DNA of 64,000 nucleotides from Burkholderia stabilis (lineage in GTDB: Bacteria > Pseudomonadota > Gammaproteobacteria > Burkholderiales > Burkholderiaceae). The first letter of the stretch is position 1. Every line of letters begins with the position of its first letter. The notes under the pieces are model-generated. The model was not told where the DNA came from. It worked only from the letters and a program-made list of their open reading frames with translations, and ran no database searches. Both the position numbers and the translations under genes were made by a program. This document shows positions 11,056 to 20,295 of the stretch, in pieces. Location: assembly GCF_001742165.1 (NCBI RefSeq), contig NZ_CP016442.1, forward strand, positions 806,001-870,000, given 5' to 3'.

Positions 11056-11080
11056 GACGAACGGCGCGGCCGATTTTTTA
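11056..11080 (-). promoter_or_regulatory. OrbS-type promoter of orbI
   Basis: On the minus strand TAAA (11080-11077) and CGTC (11059-11056) are separated by exactly 17 nt. This is the -35/-10 pattern described for PvdS/OrbS iron-starvation sigma factors. Transcription would start near 11048, about 65 nt before the orbI ATG. It lies back-to-back with the orbE promoter. Confidence 0.85.
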
Positions 11081-11128
11081 CCGTTTTGCGTTCAAAGCGC
11101 CCGCGGACGCTTTTTTTGAACCGGCCGC

Positions 11129-11153
11129 TAAATATTTGCGCGCCCCGTTCGTC
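11129..11153 (+). promoter_or_regulatory. OrbS-type promoter of orbE
   Basis: TAAA (11129-11132) and CGTC (11150-11153), 17 nt apart, on the plus strand. The site matches those before orbI and orbH. It shows that orbE cannot start upstream of about 11160, which supports the ATG at 11253 and gives a leader of about 90 nt. Confidence 0.85.
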
Positions 11154-11252
11154 TATCAGGGAGGAAAGCCGGAACGGGGCTTGCCCCGCCGCTTTCGCGT
11201 CCGTTTTGCCGTTTCCGCGTTTTTGCCTGCCTTCCCTTTACCGACGTTGCCG

Positions 11253-12998
11253 ATGACAGCCGCCCACGAGCCTTCTTCCCCGCCGTCCCTCGACGCTTCC
11301 CCCGCCCGCCCCGCGGCGCGCCTGATCCTCGCGCTGTTGCGCGAAAGCCGCGCGTCGCTCGCGCTTGCACTCACCGCATGCGTGCTGAACGGCGTCGCGA
11401 GCGTGTTGCTCGTCGCGACGCTGAACCGCGCGCTGTCGCAACCGGGCGCGGCCGATACGTCACTCGCGTGGCGCTTCGCGCTGTGCGCGGTGATCGCGCT
11501 CGTCACGCGGATCGTGTCGGGCACGCTGTTCGCGCGCCTGTCGCAGGACACGATGGCGCGGTTGCGCGTGCATCTCGCGCGGCGCGTCGGCGCGGCCGAG
11601 CTGCGCGACATCGAGCGGATCGGCGCGGCGCCCGTGCAGTCGGTGCTGACCGACGACGCGACCAACGTATCGATGCTGTTCTTCGCGCTGCCGAACCTCG
11701 TGATGCACGGTTCGATCGTGTTCGGCTGCCTCGGTTATCTCGCGTGGCTGTCGTGGCCCGTGTGCCTGCTCGCGCTCGCCGCGATCATCGCGGGCTCGCT
11801 CGGTTATCACACCGGCGACCGCCGCGCGATCGCGTCGCTCGAAGCAGCCGGCCAGGCGCAGGACCGCCTGTTCGGTTATCTCGGCTCGCTGTTTTCCGGA
11901 GCGAAGGAACTGAAGCTGCACGATGCGCGTGCGCGCCAGTTCGTCGACGGCCAGCTCGGCGCCGCGATCGGCGAAGTGCGCGACCACCGCCGCCGCGCGT
12001 TCAGCGCGTATGCGGTCGGCGTCGGCTGGATCATCTTCCTGTTCTACGTGTTTCTCGGCGTCGCGTCGTTCTGGCCGCAGCTCGGCGTGCATGCCGATAC
12101 GGGCACGGCGGCCGGCTACGTCGTCGTGTTCCTGTTCATGCTCGTGCCGCTCGACGGGCTGCTGAACAACCTGCCGACCGTCAACGCGGCACGCGTGTCG
12201 CTCACGCGGATCGAAGGCGTGATGGCCGAATTCGGCGCGCTGCGCACGGTGCCGCCCGCAGCCGATGCACCCGACGTGCCGCCGGCCGGCGCCGTCACGC
12301 TGCGCGGCGTCACGCACGCGTATTTCCACGAACGCGACGAGCGGATGTTCAGCATCGGGCCGATCGACCTGACGATCAAGCCGGGCGAGCTCGTGTTCAT
12401 CGTCGGCGGCAATGGCAGCGGCAAGACCACGCTCGCGAAGGTGCTGACCGGCCTCTACGAGCCCGAGCAAGGCGCGATCGAAGTCGACGGCCGGACGATC
12501 GGCTGGCGCGAGCGTGCCGCCTACCGGCAGCGCTTCAGCGCGGTGTTCAACGATTTCCACCTGTTCGACGCGCTGCTCGGCATCGTCGATCCCGACGATC
12601 CTTCCCGCGCGCAGGCCGATGCGCGCGCGAACGCGCTCGTCGCGAAGCTCGCGCTCGACCACAAGGTGAAGGTCGTCGACGGCGCGTTCTCGACCCGCGC
12701 GCTGTCGACCGGGCAGCGCAAGCGGCTCGCGCTCGTCGTCGCGTATCTGGAAGACCGGCCGTTCTACCTGTTCGACGAATGGGCGGCCGACCAGGACCCG
12801 TCGTTCAAGGCCGTGTTCTACGAACAACTGCTGCCCGAGTTGCGCGCGCGCGGCAAGGCCGTGATCGTGATCACGCACGACGACCGCTATTTCGATCTCG
12901 CCGACCGGCTGTTGAAGCTCGACAACGGGCGCATCGTCAGCGACACGACGCCCGCGCGTTCGCGCGCGCAGGATGGCGTCGATGCGCTGAGCGCGTAA
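11253..12998 (+). CDS. orbE: OrbE, ABC exporter of the cyclic-peptide/siderophore type
   Basis: A 581-residue half-type ABC exporter, with an N-terminal six-helix membrane domain (about residues 20-340) fused to an ATPase domain. Walker A is GGNGSGKTT near residue 388, the signature is LSTGQRKR near 485, and Walker B is FYLFDEW near 505. It belongs to the PvdE/SyrD family and is expected to move ornibactin or a precursor across the inner membrane. It is the only plus-strand gene in the cluster, driven by its own OrbS-type promoter. The ATG at 11253 has no clear ribosome site. It was chosen because the longer in-frame start at 11136 lies inside the promoter. A strong hairpin follows the stop. 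Confidence 0.9.
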   Translation: MTAAHEPSSPPSLDASPARPAARLILALLRESRASLALALTACVLNGVASVLLVATLNRALSQPGAADTSLAWRFALCAVIALVTRIVSGTLFARLSQDTMARLRVHLARRVGAAELRDIERIGAAPVQSVLTDDATNVSMLFFALPNLVMHGSIVFGCLGYLAWLSWPVCLLALAAIIAGSLGYHTGDRRAIASLEAAGQAQDRLFGYLGSLFSGAKELKLHDARARQFVDGQLGAAIGEVRDHRRRAFSAYAVGVGWIIFLFYVFLGVASFWPQLGVHADTGTAAGYVVVFLFMLVPLDGLLNNLPTVNAARVSLTRIEGVMAEFGALRTVPPAADAPDVPPAGAVTLRGVTHAYFHERDERMFSIGPIDLTIKPGELVFIVGGNGSGKTTLAKVLTGLYEPEQGAIEVDGRTIGWRERAAYRQRFSAVFNDFHLFDALLGIVDPDDPSRAQADARANALVAKLALDHKVKVVDGAFSTRALSTGQRKRLALVVAYLEDRPFYLFDEWAADQDPSFKAVFYEQLLPELRARGKAVIVITHDDRYFDLADRLLKLDNGRIVSDTTPARSRAQDGVDALSA

Positions 12999-13011
12999 GC
13001 CGTCGATAACA

Positions 13012-13049
13012 CATCGCCGGCGCGCTGCGATTGCGGCGCGCCGGCGATG
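13012..13049 (+). terminator. Hairpin terminator after orbE
   Basis: A perfect 14-bp stem (13012-13025 with 13036-13049, loop 10 nt) starts 14 nt after the orbE stop and is followed by a short T-rich stretch (TGTTTGGTTC). It lies between convergent orbE and orbB and may serve both. The weak T-run makes intrinsic termination likely but not certain. Confidence 0.65.
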
Positions 13050-13168
13050 GTGTTTGGTTCAGAAGGAAATAATGTCGGGTTGCCGGCGGATGGTCGAAGC
13101 CGCCCACCGTCAACCTGGCGACAACGCCCTGCCCATCGAAGCCGCGCCGGAAAACACGAGCAACACGC

Positions 13169-14188
13169 TCAACGCGCGGCCGGCAGCTTCAGCATCGTAT
13201 CGGTCATCACGTCGGCCAGCTTCAGCGCCGACATCGGCCCGCCGAATCCCCAGATATTGCGTTCGATGAGCGCGATCCGGTGATCGCGCAGCGCGGGCAC
13301 GAAGCGCCACACCGGCGAATCGAGTTTGGCCGACAGCGGCACGTCCATCCCCGATGCAGTCACGAACATCACGGCCAGGTCGCGCTGCGTGAGCAGATCG
13401 GCCGACGTCACGTACAGCGTGCCTTCCCGCGTCGGCTTCTTCGGCCACGGATCGAGGCCGAGAGCGCGCGCGAGGCCCGCCGACGTGCTGTTGCCCGTAT
13501 AGGCCCAGTAACGGTCCGGCAAGCCGAGATCCTGCAGCAGCGCGATGCGCTCGCCCTTTCGCCCCGCTGCCGCGAGCCGCGCCGCATTGCGCGCGATTCC
13601 CGCGTCGAGTTGCGCATCGACCGCCTGTGCGCGTGCGTCGCGCCCCGTGACCGTGCCGATCGTGCGGAAGATCTGCCGCATCCAGTCGAGCTGCGTGACG
13701 GGCACGCCGTCCTCCGACACGTTCGGGCTGAACTGGAACAGGATCGTCGGCGCAATCCGGTCGAGCGCGTCGAAGATCGGCGCATGCCGGAAACCAACGC
13801 CGATGATCAGATCGGGCTTGACCGCCGCGATCGCCTCGAGCCCGGGCTCCTGCCGCGAGCCGATGTCGGTCACGTGCGCGAGCCGGTCGCTCTGGTAGCC
13901 GAGCCAGCCCGGATAGAACGCGGTATCGGCCATCCCGACCGGCACGAGGTCGAGCGCGACCACGCTTTCCGCGAACATGAAATCGAGCGCGACCACGCGT
14001 TGCGGCCGCACCGGCATCTTCGCGCTCGCCTGCGATACGACCGGGTTGCCGGCCAGCGATACGGCGCCCGGCGCGCCGCGTGCGTTGCCTTCGATGGCGA
14101 CGGCCGACGCAGGAAATGCGCCGCAGCACGCGGCCCCGAGCGCGGCGAGCGCACCCAGCGCATGGCGACGGCCCGCGTCGTGCGTCAC
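13169..14188 (-). CDS. orbB: OrbB, periplasmic ferric-ornibactin-binding protein
   Basis: A 339-residue FhuD/FecB-type binding protein that would hand ferric ornibactin to the OrbD/OrbC importer. The N-terminus has a twin arginine followed by a hydrophobic stretch ([16 protein letters not shown]) and an ASA-type cleavage region near residue 30, so Tat export is possible. The family hallmark [19 protein letters not shown] lies after residue 50. The start is GTG at 14188, which overlaps the orbF stop (GTGA), so translation is coupled. The longer open frame upstream is a shadow of orbF. Confidence 0.88.
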   Translation of the reverse strand: MTHDAGRRHALGALAALGAACCGAFPASAVAIEGNARGAPGAVSLAGNPVVSQASAKMPVRPQRVVALDFMFAESVVALDLVPVGMADTAFYPGWLGYQSDRLAHVTDIGSRQEPGLEAIAAVKPDLIIGVGFRHAPIFDALDRIAPTILFQFSPNVSEDGVPVTQLDWMRQIFRTIGTVTGRDARAQAVDAQLDAGIARNAARLAAAGRKGERIALLQDLGLPDRYWAYTGNSTSAGLARALGLDPWPKKPTREGTLYVTSADLLTQRDLAVMFVTASGMDVPLSAKLDSPVWRFVPALRDHRIALIERNIWGFGGPMSALKLADVMTDTMLKLPAAR

Positions 14189-14985
14189 CGGATCGCGTCC
14201 TGCTCGGCCAGCGCCGCGTCGTCCATCGTCAGTAGCAGGGGGCAGCTTCCACACAGTTGCGTTTCTCCAGGAATTTCGTAGCGCAGGCAGCACACGCGGC
14301 GCGCGCGAAACGGCGTCGGCAGCAGCGGCGAGCGCGGCACGGCGTCGCGCACCGGCGTGCGCAGCGGATTCGGCTCGCAGCCAAGGCACGTCGAGCCGAA
14401 CAGCCAGCCCGCGTCGCGCACGGGATCGGCCGCACACGGCAGCGACCGGCACGTGTCGAGCAGATAGTCGAGCAGGTTGCCCGCGTTGCTCCATAGCACG
14501 CGCGGGGTGACGCGGCCCATCGCCGCGAGCAGGTCGATCACCGCGCCGAGATGCGCGACGAGCCCCGCATAGCGGGGCTCGGGATCGTCGCACGGCGCGC
14601 CGAGCGCGTCCGGCGCGAAATACAGCGCGACGGGCATCCCGTCGTCGAGCGCGACGAACGTGCGCTCGGGCGTCATGTCGAGCGGCCGGCCGAGCGTCAG
14701 CGCGGCGACGACGCCGGCCGGCGCCGCGCGGCCGAAATAGTATTTGCTCCATTGCGACATCAGCGCGCGCGCATGCCGCGCCGGGTCGCCGCCGTAGTGG
14801 CGGACCATCGCGTCGAGCACCGCGTCGCGATGCTCGGGCAACGCGCTGACGGGTACGACGATCCGGCCCGGCGCATGCGCATCGTCGGGCAGGCCGAGCC
14901 AGACGACGTCGAGATGGTCGGCGAACGGCTCCGGCGCGAACGCCGAGAAGCGCGTGGCGCGCGCGCCGTCGGGCAACGGCGTCAT
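14185..14985 (-). CDS. orbF: OrbF, FhuF-like ferric-siderophore reductase
   Basis: A 266-residue protein of the FhuF family, thought to release iron from imported ferric ornibactin by reduction in the cytoplasm. The C-terminus has the cysteine cluster that binds a [2Fe-2S] centre: CC, 11 residues, then CxxC (CCLRYEIPG...CGSC), at about residues 236-252. Classical FhuF has 10 residues in this gap. The ATG at 14985 overlaps the orbD stop as ATGA, and its stop overlaps the orbB start. Confidence 0.88.
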   Translation of the reverse strand: MTPLPDGARATRFSAFAPEPFADHLDVVWLGLPDDAHAPGRIVVPVSALPEHRDAVLDAMVRHYGGDPARHARALMSQWSKYYFGRAAPAGVVAALTLGRPLDMTPERTFVALDDGMPVALYFAPDALGAPCDDPEPRYAGLVAHLGAVIDLLAAMGRVTPRVLWSNAGNLLDYLLDTCRSLPCAADPVRDAGWLFGSTCLGCEPNPLRTPVRDAVPRSPLLPTPFRARRVCCLRYEIPGETQLCGSCPLLLTMDDAALAEQDAIR

Positions 14986-17072
14986 CGCCCCGCGCGCCGT
15001 GCGCGGCGCCCCTCGAGAATCAGCAGCCCGAGCAGGTAAGGCGCGCCGATCAGCGCGGTCAGCACGCCGGCCGGCACTTCGCGCGGCGCGACGACCGTGC
15101 GGGCCGCGAGATCCGCGACGCCGAGAATCAATGCACCGCAGAAAGCGGCAAGCCACAGCCGCGTGCGATGCCGACGCGCGCCGAGCATCGTCGCGACGTG
15201 CGGCGCCATCAACCCGATGAAACCGACCGGCCCGACCGCCGCGACGGCCGCGCATGCGGCGAGCGTCGCGATCGTCAGCGCGAGCGGCCGCAGTGCGGCA
15301 ACCGGCAGGCCGAGCGCGGCCGCCTGGTCGTCGCCGAGCGCAAGCATGTCGAGCGGTCGCGCGAGCCACGCGAACACGGGCACCGCGAGCACGCACCACG
15401 GCAGCAGCATCGACACCTCGCCCCAGCTCCGGCCATAGGTGCCGCCGACGAGCCACACGACGAAGCGCGCGGGCTGCACGCTTTGCTGCGTGATCAGCCA
15501 TTGCGCGAGCGTTGTCCACAGCGCGCCGATCACGATACCCGTCAACGCGACCGCGAGCGGCGCATAACGATGCCGGTGATTCAGCGCGAGCGTGACCGCG
15601 AGCGACAGCCCGCCACCGATCAGCGCGGCCGCCGCGAGCGTCACATGCCCCATCAGCGGCCACGTCGACAATGCGAACAACGTGACGAGCCCCGCGCCCT
15701 GCGTGACGCCGAGCACTTCGGGGCCGGCGAGCGGGTTGCGCACGACGCTTTGCATCGCGACGCCGCTCACGGCAAGTAGCGCGCCCGCGAGGAGCGCGCA
15801 CAACAGACGCGGCATGCGCAGGTCGATCAGCATCCGCGCGAGCGCATCCTGGCCGGACAGCGCGGCGGCCCAGCGCGCGGGCGACAGCCATTCCGGGCCG
15901 GCCGATACGCCGACGAAAATCGCGAGCGCGCCGATCACGACGAACAGCGTCGTGCGCAGCGGCCAGCCGAGCCGTTCGAGCCAGCCGACCAGCCGGGTCG
16001 ACCCGCCGCCCGTCGTGCGCTCGGCATCCGCATGCAGCACGCCGGACCACGCCGCGCCGCGCCGGATCATCGCGAGCATCAGCGGCGTGCCGACGAGTGC
16101 GATCGCGACGCCGGTCGACAGCGTCGCGTCGAGGCCCGACGCGAGCACCGCGCTGTCGGTGACGAGCACGAGCGCACCGCCCGCGAGCGCCGACAGCGGC
16201 ACCAGCACGCCGAGCCGGGCCGCGCGCGCGCCGCGCACCTGGCGCAGCAGGTTCGGCGCGACCAGGCCGACATACGACAGCGGGCCCGCGATGCTGACGG
16301 CCACGCTCGTGAAGGCGACCGCGACGATCGTCGCGGCGAGCCGTGTCGCATCGACGCACACGCCGGCCGCCGCCGCCGCATCATCGCCGAGCGTCAGCGG
16401 ATTCAGCGGCCGGATCACGAACGGCAGCGCGACCAGTGGCACGACGAGCCAGCGCGCGGCGAGCGCGAGGCCCGTCGCGCCCGGCTGGTAAAGGCTGCCG
16501 TTGGCCCACAGCGCGGCGCCCGCGATGTTCTGCTCGAAGAACGCGAGCAGGAGCGTCGACAGCGCGGCGAACAGCAGCATGCATACGCTGCCCGCGAGCA
16601 CGAGGCGCAGCGGCGTCGCGCGCCAGCCGCCGGCCGCGACGATCGCGCACGCGGCGGCGGCCAGCCCGCACACGAACAGCAGCGGCACCGACGCGACGCC
16701 GGCCAGTGCCGGCACGAGCATCGCCGCGAGCAAGCCGAGCTGCGCGCCGCCCGTCACGCCGAGCAGGTCGGGCGACGCGAGCGGATTGCGCGTGAGCGAC
16801 TGGAACAGCGCGCCCGCGATGCCGAGGCAGCCGCCCGCAACGAGTGCGGCCGCGACACGCGGCAGGTTGAGGTCGAACAGGAACACGTGTGCGAGCGCCG
16901 CGGCGTCGCTGCCGGGCACCGCGCTCCACCACACGCGCAAATCGGGGGCGACGCGCAGCGCCGCGAGCAGCGCGATCAGTGCGACGAGGCCGAACGCAAT
17001 CGCGCCGGCCCGGCCCGAGGCCGTGCCCTTCCCCGCCGCCGCGAGGCGCTTGCGCATCGCGAACGTCGTCAT
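14982..17072 (-). CDS. orbD: OrbD, fused FecCD-type ferric-ornibactin permease
   Basis: A 696-residue inner-membrane protein made of two FecCD permease domains in tandem, like FhuB (about twice the usual 330 residues). Each half carries the conserved motif for ATPase contact ([10 protein letters not shown] in the first, [10 protein letters not shown] in the second). It forms the channel for ferric ornibactin with OrbC as ATPase and OrbB as donor. The ATG at 17072 ([10 protein letters not shown]) overlaps the orbC stop as ATGA. Confidence 0.92.
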   Translation of the reverse strand: MTTFAMRKRLAAAGKGTASGRAGAIAFGLVALIALLAALRVAPDLRVWWSAVPGSDAAALAHVFLFDLNLPRVAAALVAGGCLGIAGALFQSLTRNPLASPDLLGVTGGAQLGLLAAMLVPALAGVASVPLLFVCGLAAAACAIVAAGGWRATPLRLVLAGSVCMLLFAALSTLLLAFFEQNIAGAALWANGSLYQPGATGLALAARWLVVPLVALPFVIRPLNPLTLGDDAAAAAGVCVDATRLAATIVAVAFTSVAVSIAGPLSYVGLVAPNLLRQVRGARAARLGVLVPLSALAGGALVLVTDSAVLASGLDATLSTGVAIALVGTPLMLAMIRRGAAWSGVLHADAERTTGGGSTRLVGWLERLGWPLRTTLFVVIGALAIFVGVSAGPEWLSPARWAAALSGQDALARMLIDLRMPRLLCALLAGALLAVSGVAMQSVVRNPLAGPEVLGVTQGAGLVTLFALSTWPLMGHVTLAAAALIGGGLSLAVTLALNHRHRYAPLAVALTGIVIGALWTTLAQWLITQQSVQPARFVVWLVGGTYGRSWGEVSMLLPWCVLAVPVFAWLARPLDMLALGDDQAAALGLPVAALRPLALTIATLAACAAVAAVGPVGFIGLMAPHVATMLGARRHRTRLWLAAFCGALILGVADLAARTVVAPREVPAGVLTALIGAPYLLGLLILEGRRARRAGR

Positions 17073-17917
17073 ACGGCGAGATCCCGGTCGAAGACGCTGG
17101 CTGCATGCGGCACGCCGTCGCTCGACGGCCCGTAGGCCGGCACGCACATCGGCGCACCCGTCTGCGGGTGCGCGAGTTTCAGCATCTCGACGCCGAAGGC
17201 CGCGCGCAGCCGCGCCGGATCGAGCATCGCGTCGGGCGTGCCCTGCGCGACGAGGCGGCCCGCGCGCATCAGCACGATCTCGTCGCTGTACGCGGCCGCC
17301 TGGTTCAGGTCGTGCAGCACCCACACGATCGTCAACCCGCGCGCGCGGTTCAGCGTGCGCAGCGCATCGAGGATGTCGAGCTGGTGATGGATGTCGAGAT
17401 AGGTCGTGGGTTCGTCGAGCAGCACGATCGGCGCCTGCTGCGCGAGCGCCATCGCGATCCACGCGCGCTGGCGCTCGCCGCCCGACAGCGCGCCGACGTC
17501 GCGGCCCGCATCGTCGGCGAGGCCGCTCGTTTCGAGCGCCTCGTCGATCGCCAGATGATCGGCGCGCGACAGGCCGCGCAGGAAACCGCCGTAGGCGTAG
17601 CGCCCGTAAGCGACGAGCTCGCGCACGGTGAGCCCCGACGGAATCTGGTTGAACTGCGCGAGCATCGTCAGCTCGCGCGCGAGCGCGCGGCGGCGAAACG
17701 ACGCGAGCGGCTTGCCGTTCACTTCGACATGGCCGGCACGCGCGGGCTGCAGGCCCGCGAGCGTGCGCAGCAGCGTGCTCTTGCCGCAGCCGTTCGGGCC
17801 GCACAGCGCAGTTACGCGACCGGCCGCGATCGACAGGTCCAAACCGTCGATCACGACATGGTCGCGATAACCTACCGTCAGCCCCCGCGCGGCAAGCGCG
17901 GCGGTACTACGCGTCAT
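17069..17917 (-). CDS. orbC: OrbC, ATPase of ferric-ornibactin importer
   Basis: A 282-residue ABC ATPase of the FhuC/FepC type. Walker A is GPNGCGKST near residue 40, the signature is LSGGERQR near 140, and Walker B with catalytic glutamate is IVLLDEPTTYLD near 160. It powers OrbD. The ATG at 17917 lies inside the end of orbG (11-nt overlap). Confidence 0.92.
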   Translation of the reverse strand: MTRSTAALAARGLTVGYRDHVVIDGLDLSIAAGRVTALCGPNGCGKSTLLRTLAGLQPARAGHVEVNGKPLASFRRRALARELTMLAQFNQIPSGLTVRELVAYGRYAYGGFLRGLSRADHLAIDEALETSGLADDAGRDVGALSGGERQRAWIAMALAQQAPIVLLDEPTTYLDIHHQLDILDALRTLNRARGLTIVWVLHDLNQAAAYSDEIVLMRAGRLVAQGTPDAMLDPARLRAAFGVEMLKLAHPQTGAPMCVPAYGPSSDGVPHAASVFDRDLAV

Positions 17918-18926
17918 CGGTCCTCCGTTCGGTCGCGCGCGGGACCGTGTAACTCTGCGCCATCGCGACGACGACCTTGCGCGGCCCCTCGAACGGGTCG
18001 CGCGCATGCGCGGTCAGCATGTTGTCGAGCATCAGCACGTCGCCCGTCTGCCACGGGAACACGATGCGCTGGCGATCGAGCACGCCGCGGATCTCCGCGA
18101 GCGCGTCGGCCTCGAGCGGCTCGCCGTCGCCGTAGTACACGTTGCGCGGCACGTTCTCGAGCCCGACCGCATCGACGAGCGCTTCCTGCATGTCGTCGTC
18201 GAGCGCGGACAGGTGAAACAGGTTGGCCTGGTTGAACCACACGCGCTCGCCCGTGCGCGGATGGCGCGCGACCGCCTGGCAGCGCTCGCGCGTGCGCAGC
18301 AGCAGCTCGCCGTCGTCATCGGTGCGCCAAGCGCATTCGATGCCGCGCGCCGCGCACATCCGCTCGACTTCGGCCGGCTCGTCGGTGCCGAACGACTGCT
18401 GCCACGGCAGGTCGAGCCCTTGCCCGAAATTGCGCACGTACAGCAGCTCGCGCTGCTCGAAGCGCGCGATGAGCGCCGGATCGAGCGCACGGTAGACGGC
18501 GCGGCTGTCCGCGATCGGCGTCGCACCGCCCTTCGGCGCGGCGAGTGCGCAGTGGAACCAGATCCGCAGCGGCCATTCGCGCGTATACGACTGCTCGTTG
18601 TGCAGCGGAATCGCGCGGTGCGGCGGGTATTCGGTCGACGTGTAGACGGCGCCCTCGACCTGGCTGCGCGGCGTCGACGCGTATTCATAGCCGATCAGCG
18701 GATCGCCGAACGATGCCGCAAACTGCTGGAACGCATCGATCGACGGCACGTGAAAGCCCGTGAACAGCACGCCGCCCGCCCGTTCGAGCGTGTCGGCCGC
18801 AATCTGGCGCGCCAGCGGCGCGACTTCGTCGATCGACATGCCGTCGCTGCCGCGCGGCGACACGACGGTGGGCAGCCCCGGCTCGATACGCAGGTCGTCG
18901 AGCGTCGGCAACGAAAGCAAGGTCAT
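17907..18926 (-). CDS. orbG: OrbG, TauD/SyrP-family aspartate beta-hydroxylase
   Basis: A 339-residue Fe(II)/2-oxoglutarate dioxygenase. The iron-binding HxE is seen in LHNEQSY near residue 110. A distal histidine lies in NMLTAHARDPF near 305, and the 2-oxoglutarate-binding arginine follows in GPRKVVV. By analogy with SyrP and published ornibactin work it makes the threo-beta-hydroxyaspartate residue, probably on the aspartyl group loaded on OrbI module 2. The ATG at 18926 has an AGGACG ribosome site, 44 nt after the end of the full orbH frame. Confidence 0.88.
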   Translation of the reverse strand: MTLLSLPTLDDLRIEPGLPTVVSPRGSDGMSIDEVAPLARQIAADTLERAGGVLFTGFHVPSIDAFQQFAASFGDPLIGYEYASTPRSQVEGAVYTSTEYPPHRAIPLHNEQSYTREWPLRIWFHCALAAPKGGATPIADSRAVYRALDPALIARFEQRELLYVRNFGQGLDLPWQQSFGTDEPAEVERMCAARGIECAWRTDDDGELLLRTRERCQAVARHPRTGERVWFNQANLFHLSALDDDMQEALVDAVGLENVPRNVYYGDGEPLEADALAEIRGVLDRQRIVFPWQTGDVLMLDNMLTAHARDPFEGPRKVVVAMAQSYTVPRATERRTDDA

Positions 18927-18970
18927 GCAACGTCCTCTTCAGGTAGCGCGCCGGGTCGCGGCGCAGCAGG

Positions 18971-19213
18971 TCACGACGCGCGCGATGCGCGCTCGCCGTC
19001 CATCGCGCGGCGCAGGCTCGCGGGGCGCATGTCGGTCCAGACGGTTTCGATGTGCGCGAGGCAGTCGGCCTTCGGGCCGCTCACGCCGGTCTCGCGCCAG
19101 CCGGCCGGCACGGGCCGGAACGTCGGTCAGATCGAATACTGTTCTTCGTCGTTGATGACGACCGTGTAGACGAGATCGTCGGTGTCGGCGGAAGGCGTCG
19201 TGGCTTGCGTCAT
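18971..19213 (-). pseudogene. orbH: OrbH, MbtH-like NRPS partner, broken by an in-frame TGA
   Basis: The full 80-codon frame reads as a typical MbtH-like protein, a small partner that adenylation domains of siderophore synthetases often need for activity. Codon 29, which should be the Trp of the family motif (EEQYSIWP), is TGA at 19129-19127. The frame then continues with every other hallmark: [24 protein letters not shown], and stops at 18971. A single G-to-A change from TGG explains it. As read, only 28 residues are made. The ATG at 19213 has no clear ribosome site, and the gene follows the OrbS-type promoter at 19280-19304. The change may be real or a sequence error. The surrounding genes are intact. 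Confidence 0.88.
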
Positions 19214-19279
19214 GATCGGAAAAAAGCAGGAGGCGGTTGAAGGAGGCGAAGCGGCGGATTGCGCCGCTCCTGTCTGATA

Positions 19280-19304
19280 GACGATTGGCCGGCGCGTTTT
19301 TTTA
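19280..19304 (-). promoter_or_regulatory. OrbS-type promoter of the orbH-orbB operon
   Basis: On the minus strand TAAA (19304-19301) and CGTC (19283-19280) are 17 nt apart, the same pattern as at orbI and orbE. It overlaps the last codon of orbS and should drive orbH-orbG-orbC-orbD-orbF-orbB. Confidence 0.85.
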
Positions 19305-19970
19305 CCGCCGCCGCGCACGGCCGCCGAGGAACACCGGGCACGCGACGCCGCGATGGCACGCATCGAGGCATTCGGCGCAGTGGCGCTCCGCGTCGCGCAC
19401 CATGAAATGCACGAGCGTCTGCGACACGTTCAGCGCGCGCGCCGCGGTCTGCAGCGTCTCCTCGCGCAACCGCACCATCTCGAATGCCGCGCGGCTGCGC
19501 GCCGGCAGGTCCTCGAGCGCGGCCCATACGCGCCGCAGCGTATCGCGCGTCATCAGCGCGGCTTCGGGCGTCGGTTCCGGCGACGGCACGTCGAAGCCGT
19601 CGTCCTCTTCCGTGTGATAGACGTTCTCGAGGCTTTGCCGGCGGCACGCGTCGATCGACGCATTGCGCACCATCCGCGTCACGTACGCGACCGGCTGGCG
19701 CACCGCGTCCTGGTTAGGGAATTCGACGAGCTTCACGAACACGTCGTGCACGACGTCCTCGGCACGGCTCGCGCAGCCGACGAAGCCGCGCGCGACGTTG
19801 ACGAGCATCGCGCGATGGGAAATCAGCACGTCGAGCAGCGCGCCCTCTGCGCGTGGCTCCGCGGTACGACGCGCACGCGGCGCGGCGCGTGACGGCAGGT
19901 CCGGATAACTGCCGAGGAACGGGTTCGCCGTTGCCGCTGCCGGTCGTTCGAGCACTTCCGCCATTGCCAT
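19302..19970 (-). CDS. orbS: OrbS, iron-starvation ECF sigma factor
   Basis: A 222-residue ECF sigma factor. Region 2 (SRAEDVVHDVFVKLVEF) lies near residues 68-85, and region 4 (LQTAARALNVSQTLVHFMV) near 170-190. It resembles PvdS and directs transcription from the TAAA-N17-CGTC promoters in this cluster. It has a long N-terminal leader of about 45 residues. After region 4 a tail carries four cysteines (C-x2-C-x3-C-x5-C, residues about 197-211) close to two histidines, which could bind metal. No anti-sigma gene is adjacent. The ATG at 19970 has a GGAG site 8 nt upstream. Confidence 0.93.
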   Translation of the reverse strand: MAMAEVLERPAAATANPFLGSYPDLPSRAAPRARRTAEPRAEGALLDVLISHRAMLVNVARGFVGCASRAEDVVHDVFVKLVEFPNQDAVRQPVAYVTRMVRNASIDACRRQSLENVYHTEEDDGFDVPSPEPTPEAALMTRDTLRRVWAALEDLPARSRAAFEMVRLREETLQTAARALNVSQTLVHFMVRDAERHCAECLDACHRGVACPVFLGGRARRR

Positions 19971-20001
19971 CGATCTGCTCCGTCAAATTCCGAGATAGCG
20001 C

Positions 20002-20030
20002 AATTTAACGTAAACGCAAATCATTCTCAA
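20002..20030 (-). promoter_or_regulatory. orbS promoter overlapped by Fur-box-like site
   Basis: On the minus strand TTGAGA (20030-20025) and TAAATT (20007-20002) are 17 nt apart and form a sigma-70-type promoter about 30 nt before the orbS ATG. The 19-mer at 20028-20010 (GAGAATGATTTGCGTTTAC) matches the Fur consensus at 12 of 19 positions and covers the -35 to spacer region. Iron-bound Fur would block orbS and so the whole cluster. Confidence 0.75.
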
Positions 20031-20295
20031 TCCGATTACCAGATGACCCTTTCGATTGTCGGGATTTGTCTGAACAATTGGCGGAATTGTTGTCCGGGCA
20101 GATGGGACGCCCATCATCGGGCGCGGCGCGCGGTTGTCGGCGATCCCGATCGACGAGGCCCGCTTGCGCGACGCCCACACGATCTTTCACGTATCTGACA
20201 AAGCGCCTGCACCTGTCATTTGCGGTAGCAACTTCTTACCACGTGAAATTTTGGGGGCTCGTACGATCGGGTTGCCGTTTCCAAGGGAGAAAACC
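20031..20295. other. orbS upstream region with inverted repeat, no gene
   Basis: The stretch between the divergent orbS and the small lipoprotein gene is about 325 nt in all. Besides the orbS promoter it has an inverted repeat AACAATT-GGCGG-AATTGTT at 20073-20091, about 45 nt upstream of the orbS -35 box. The promoter of the lipoprotein gene must lie here too, but I cannot point to it. No convincing coding frame is seen. Confidence 0.4.

Noticed and set aside
11136..11252. Longer N-terminus for orbE
   Set aside because: It would begin inside the OrbS-type promoter, before the transcription start.
19127..19129. Selenocysteine or programmed read-through of the orbH TGA
   Set aside because: The family has Trp here, no Sec is expected, and no stem-loop suited to Sec insertion follows directly; a point mutation or error is simpler.
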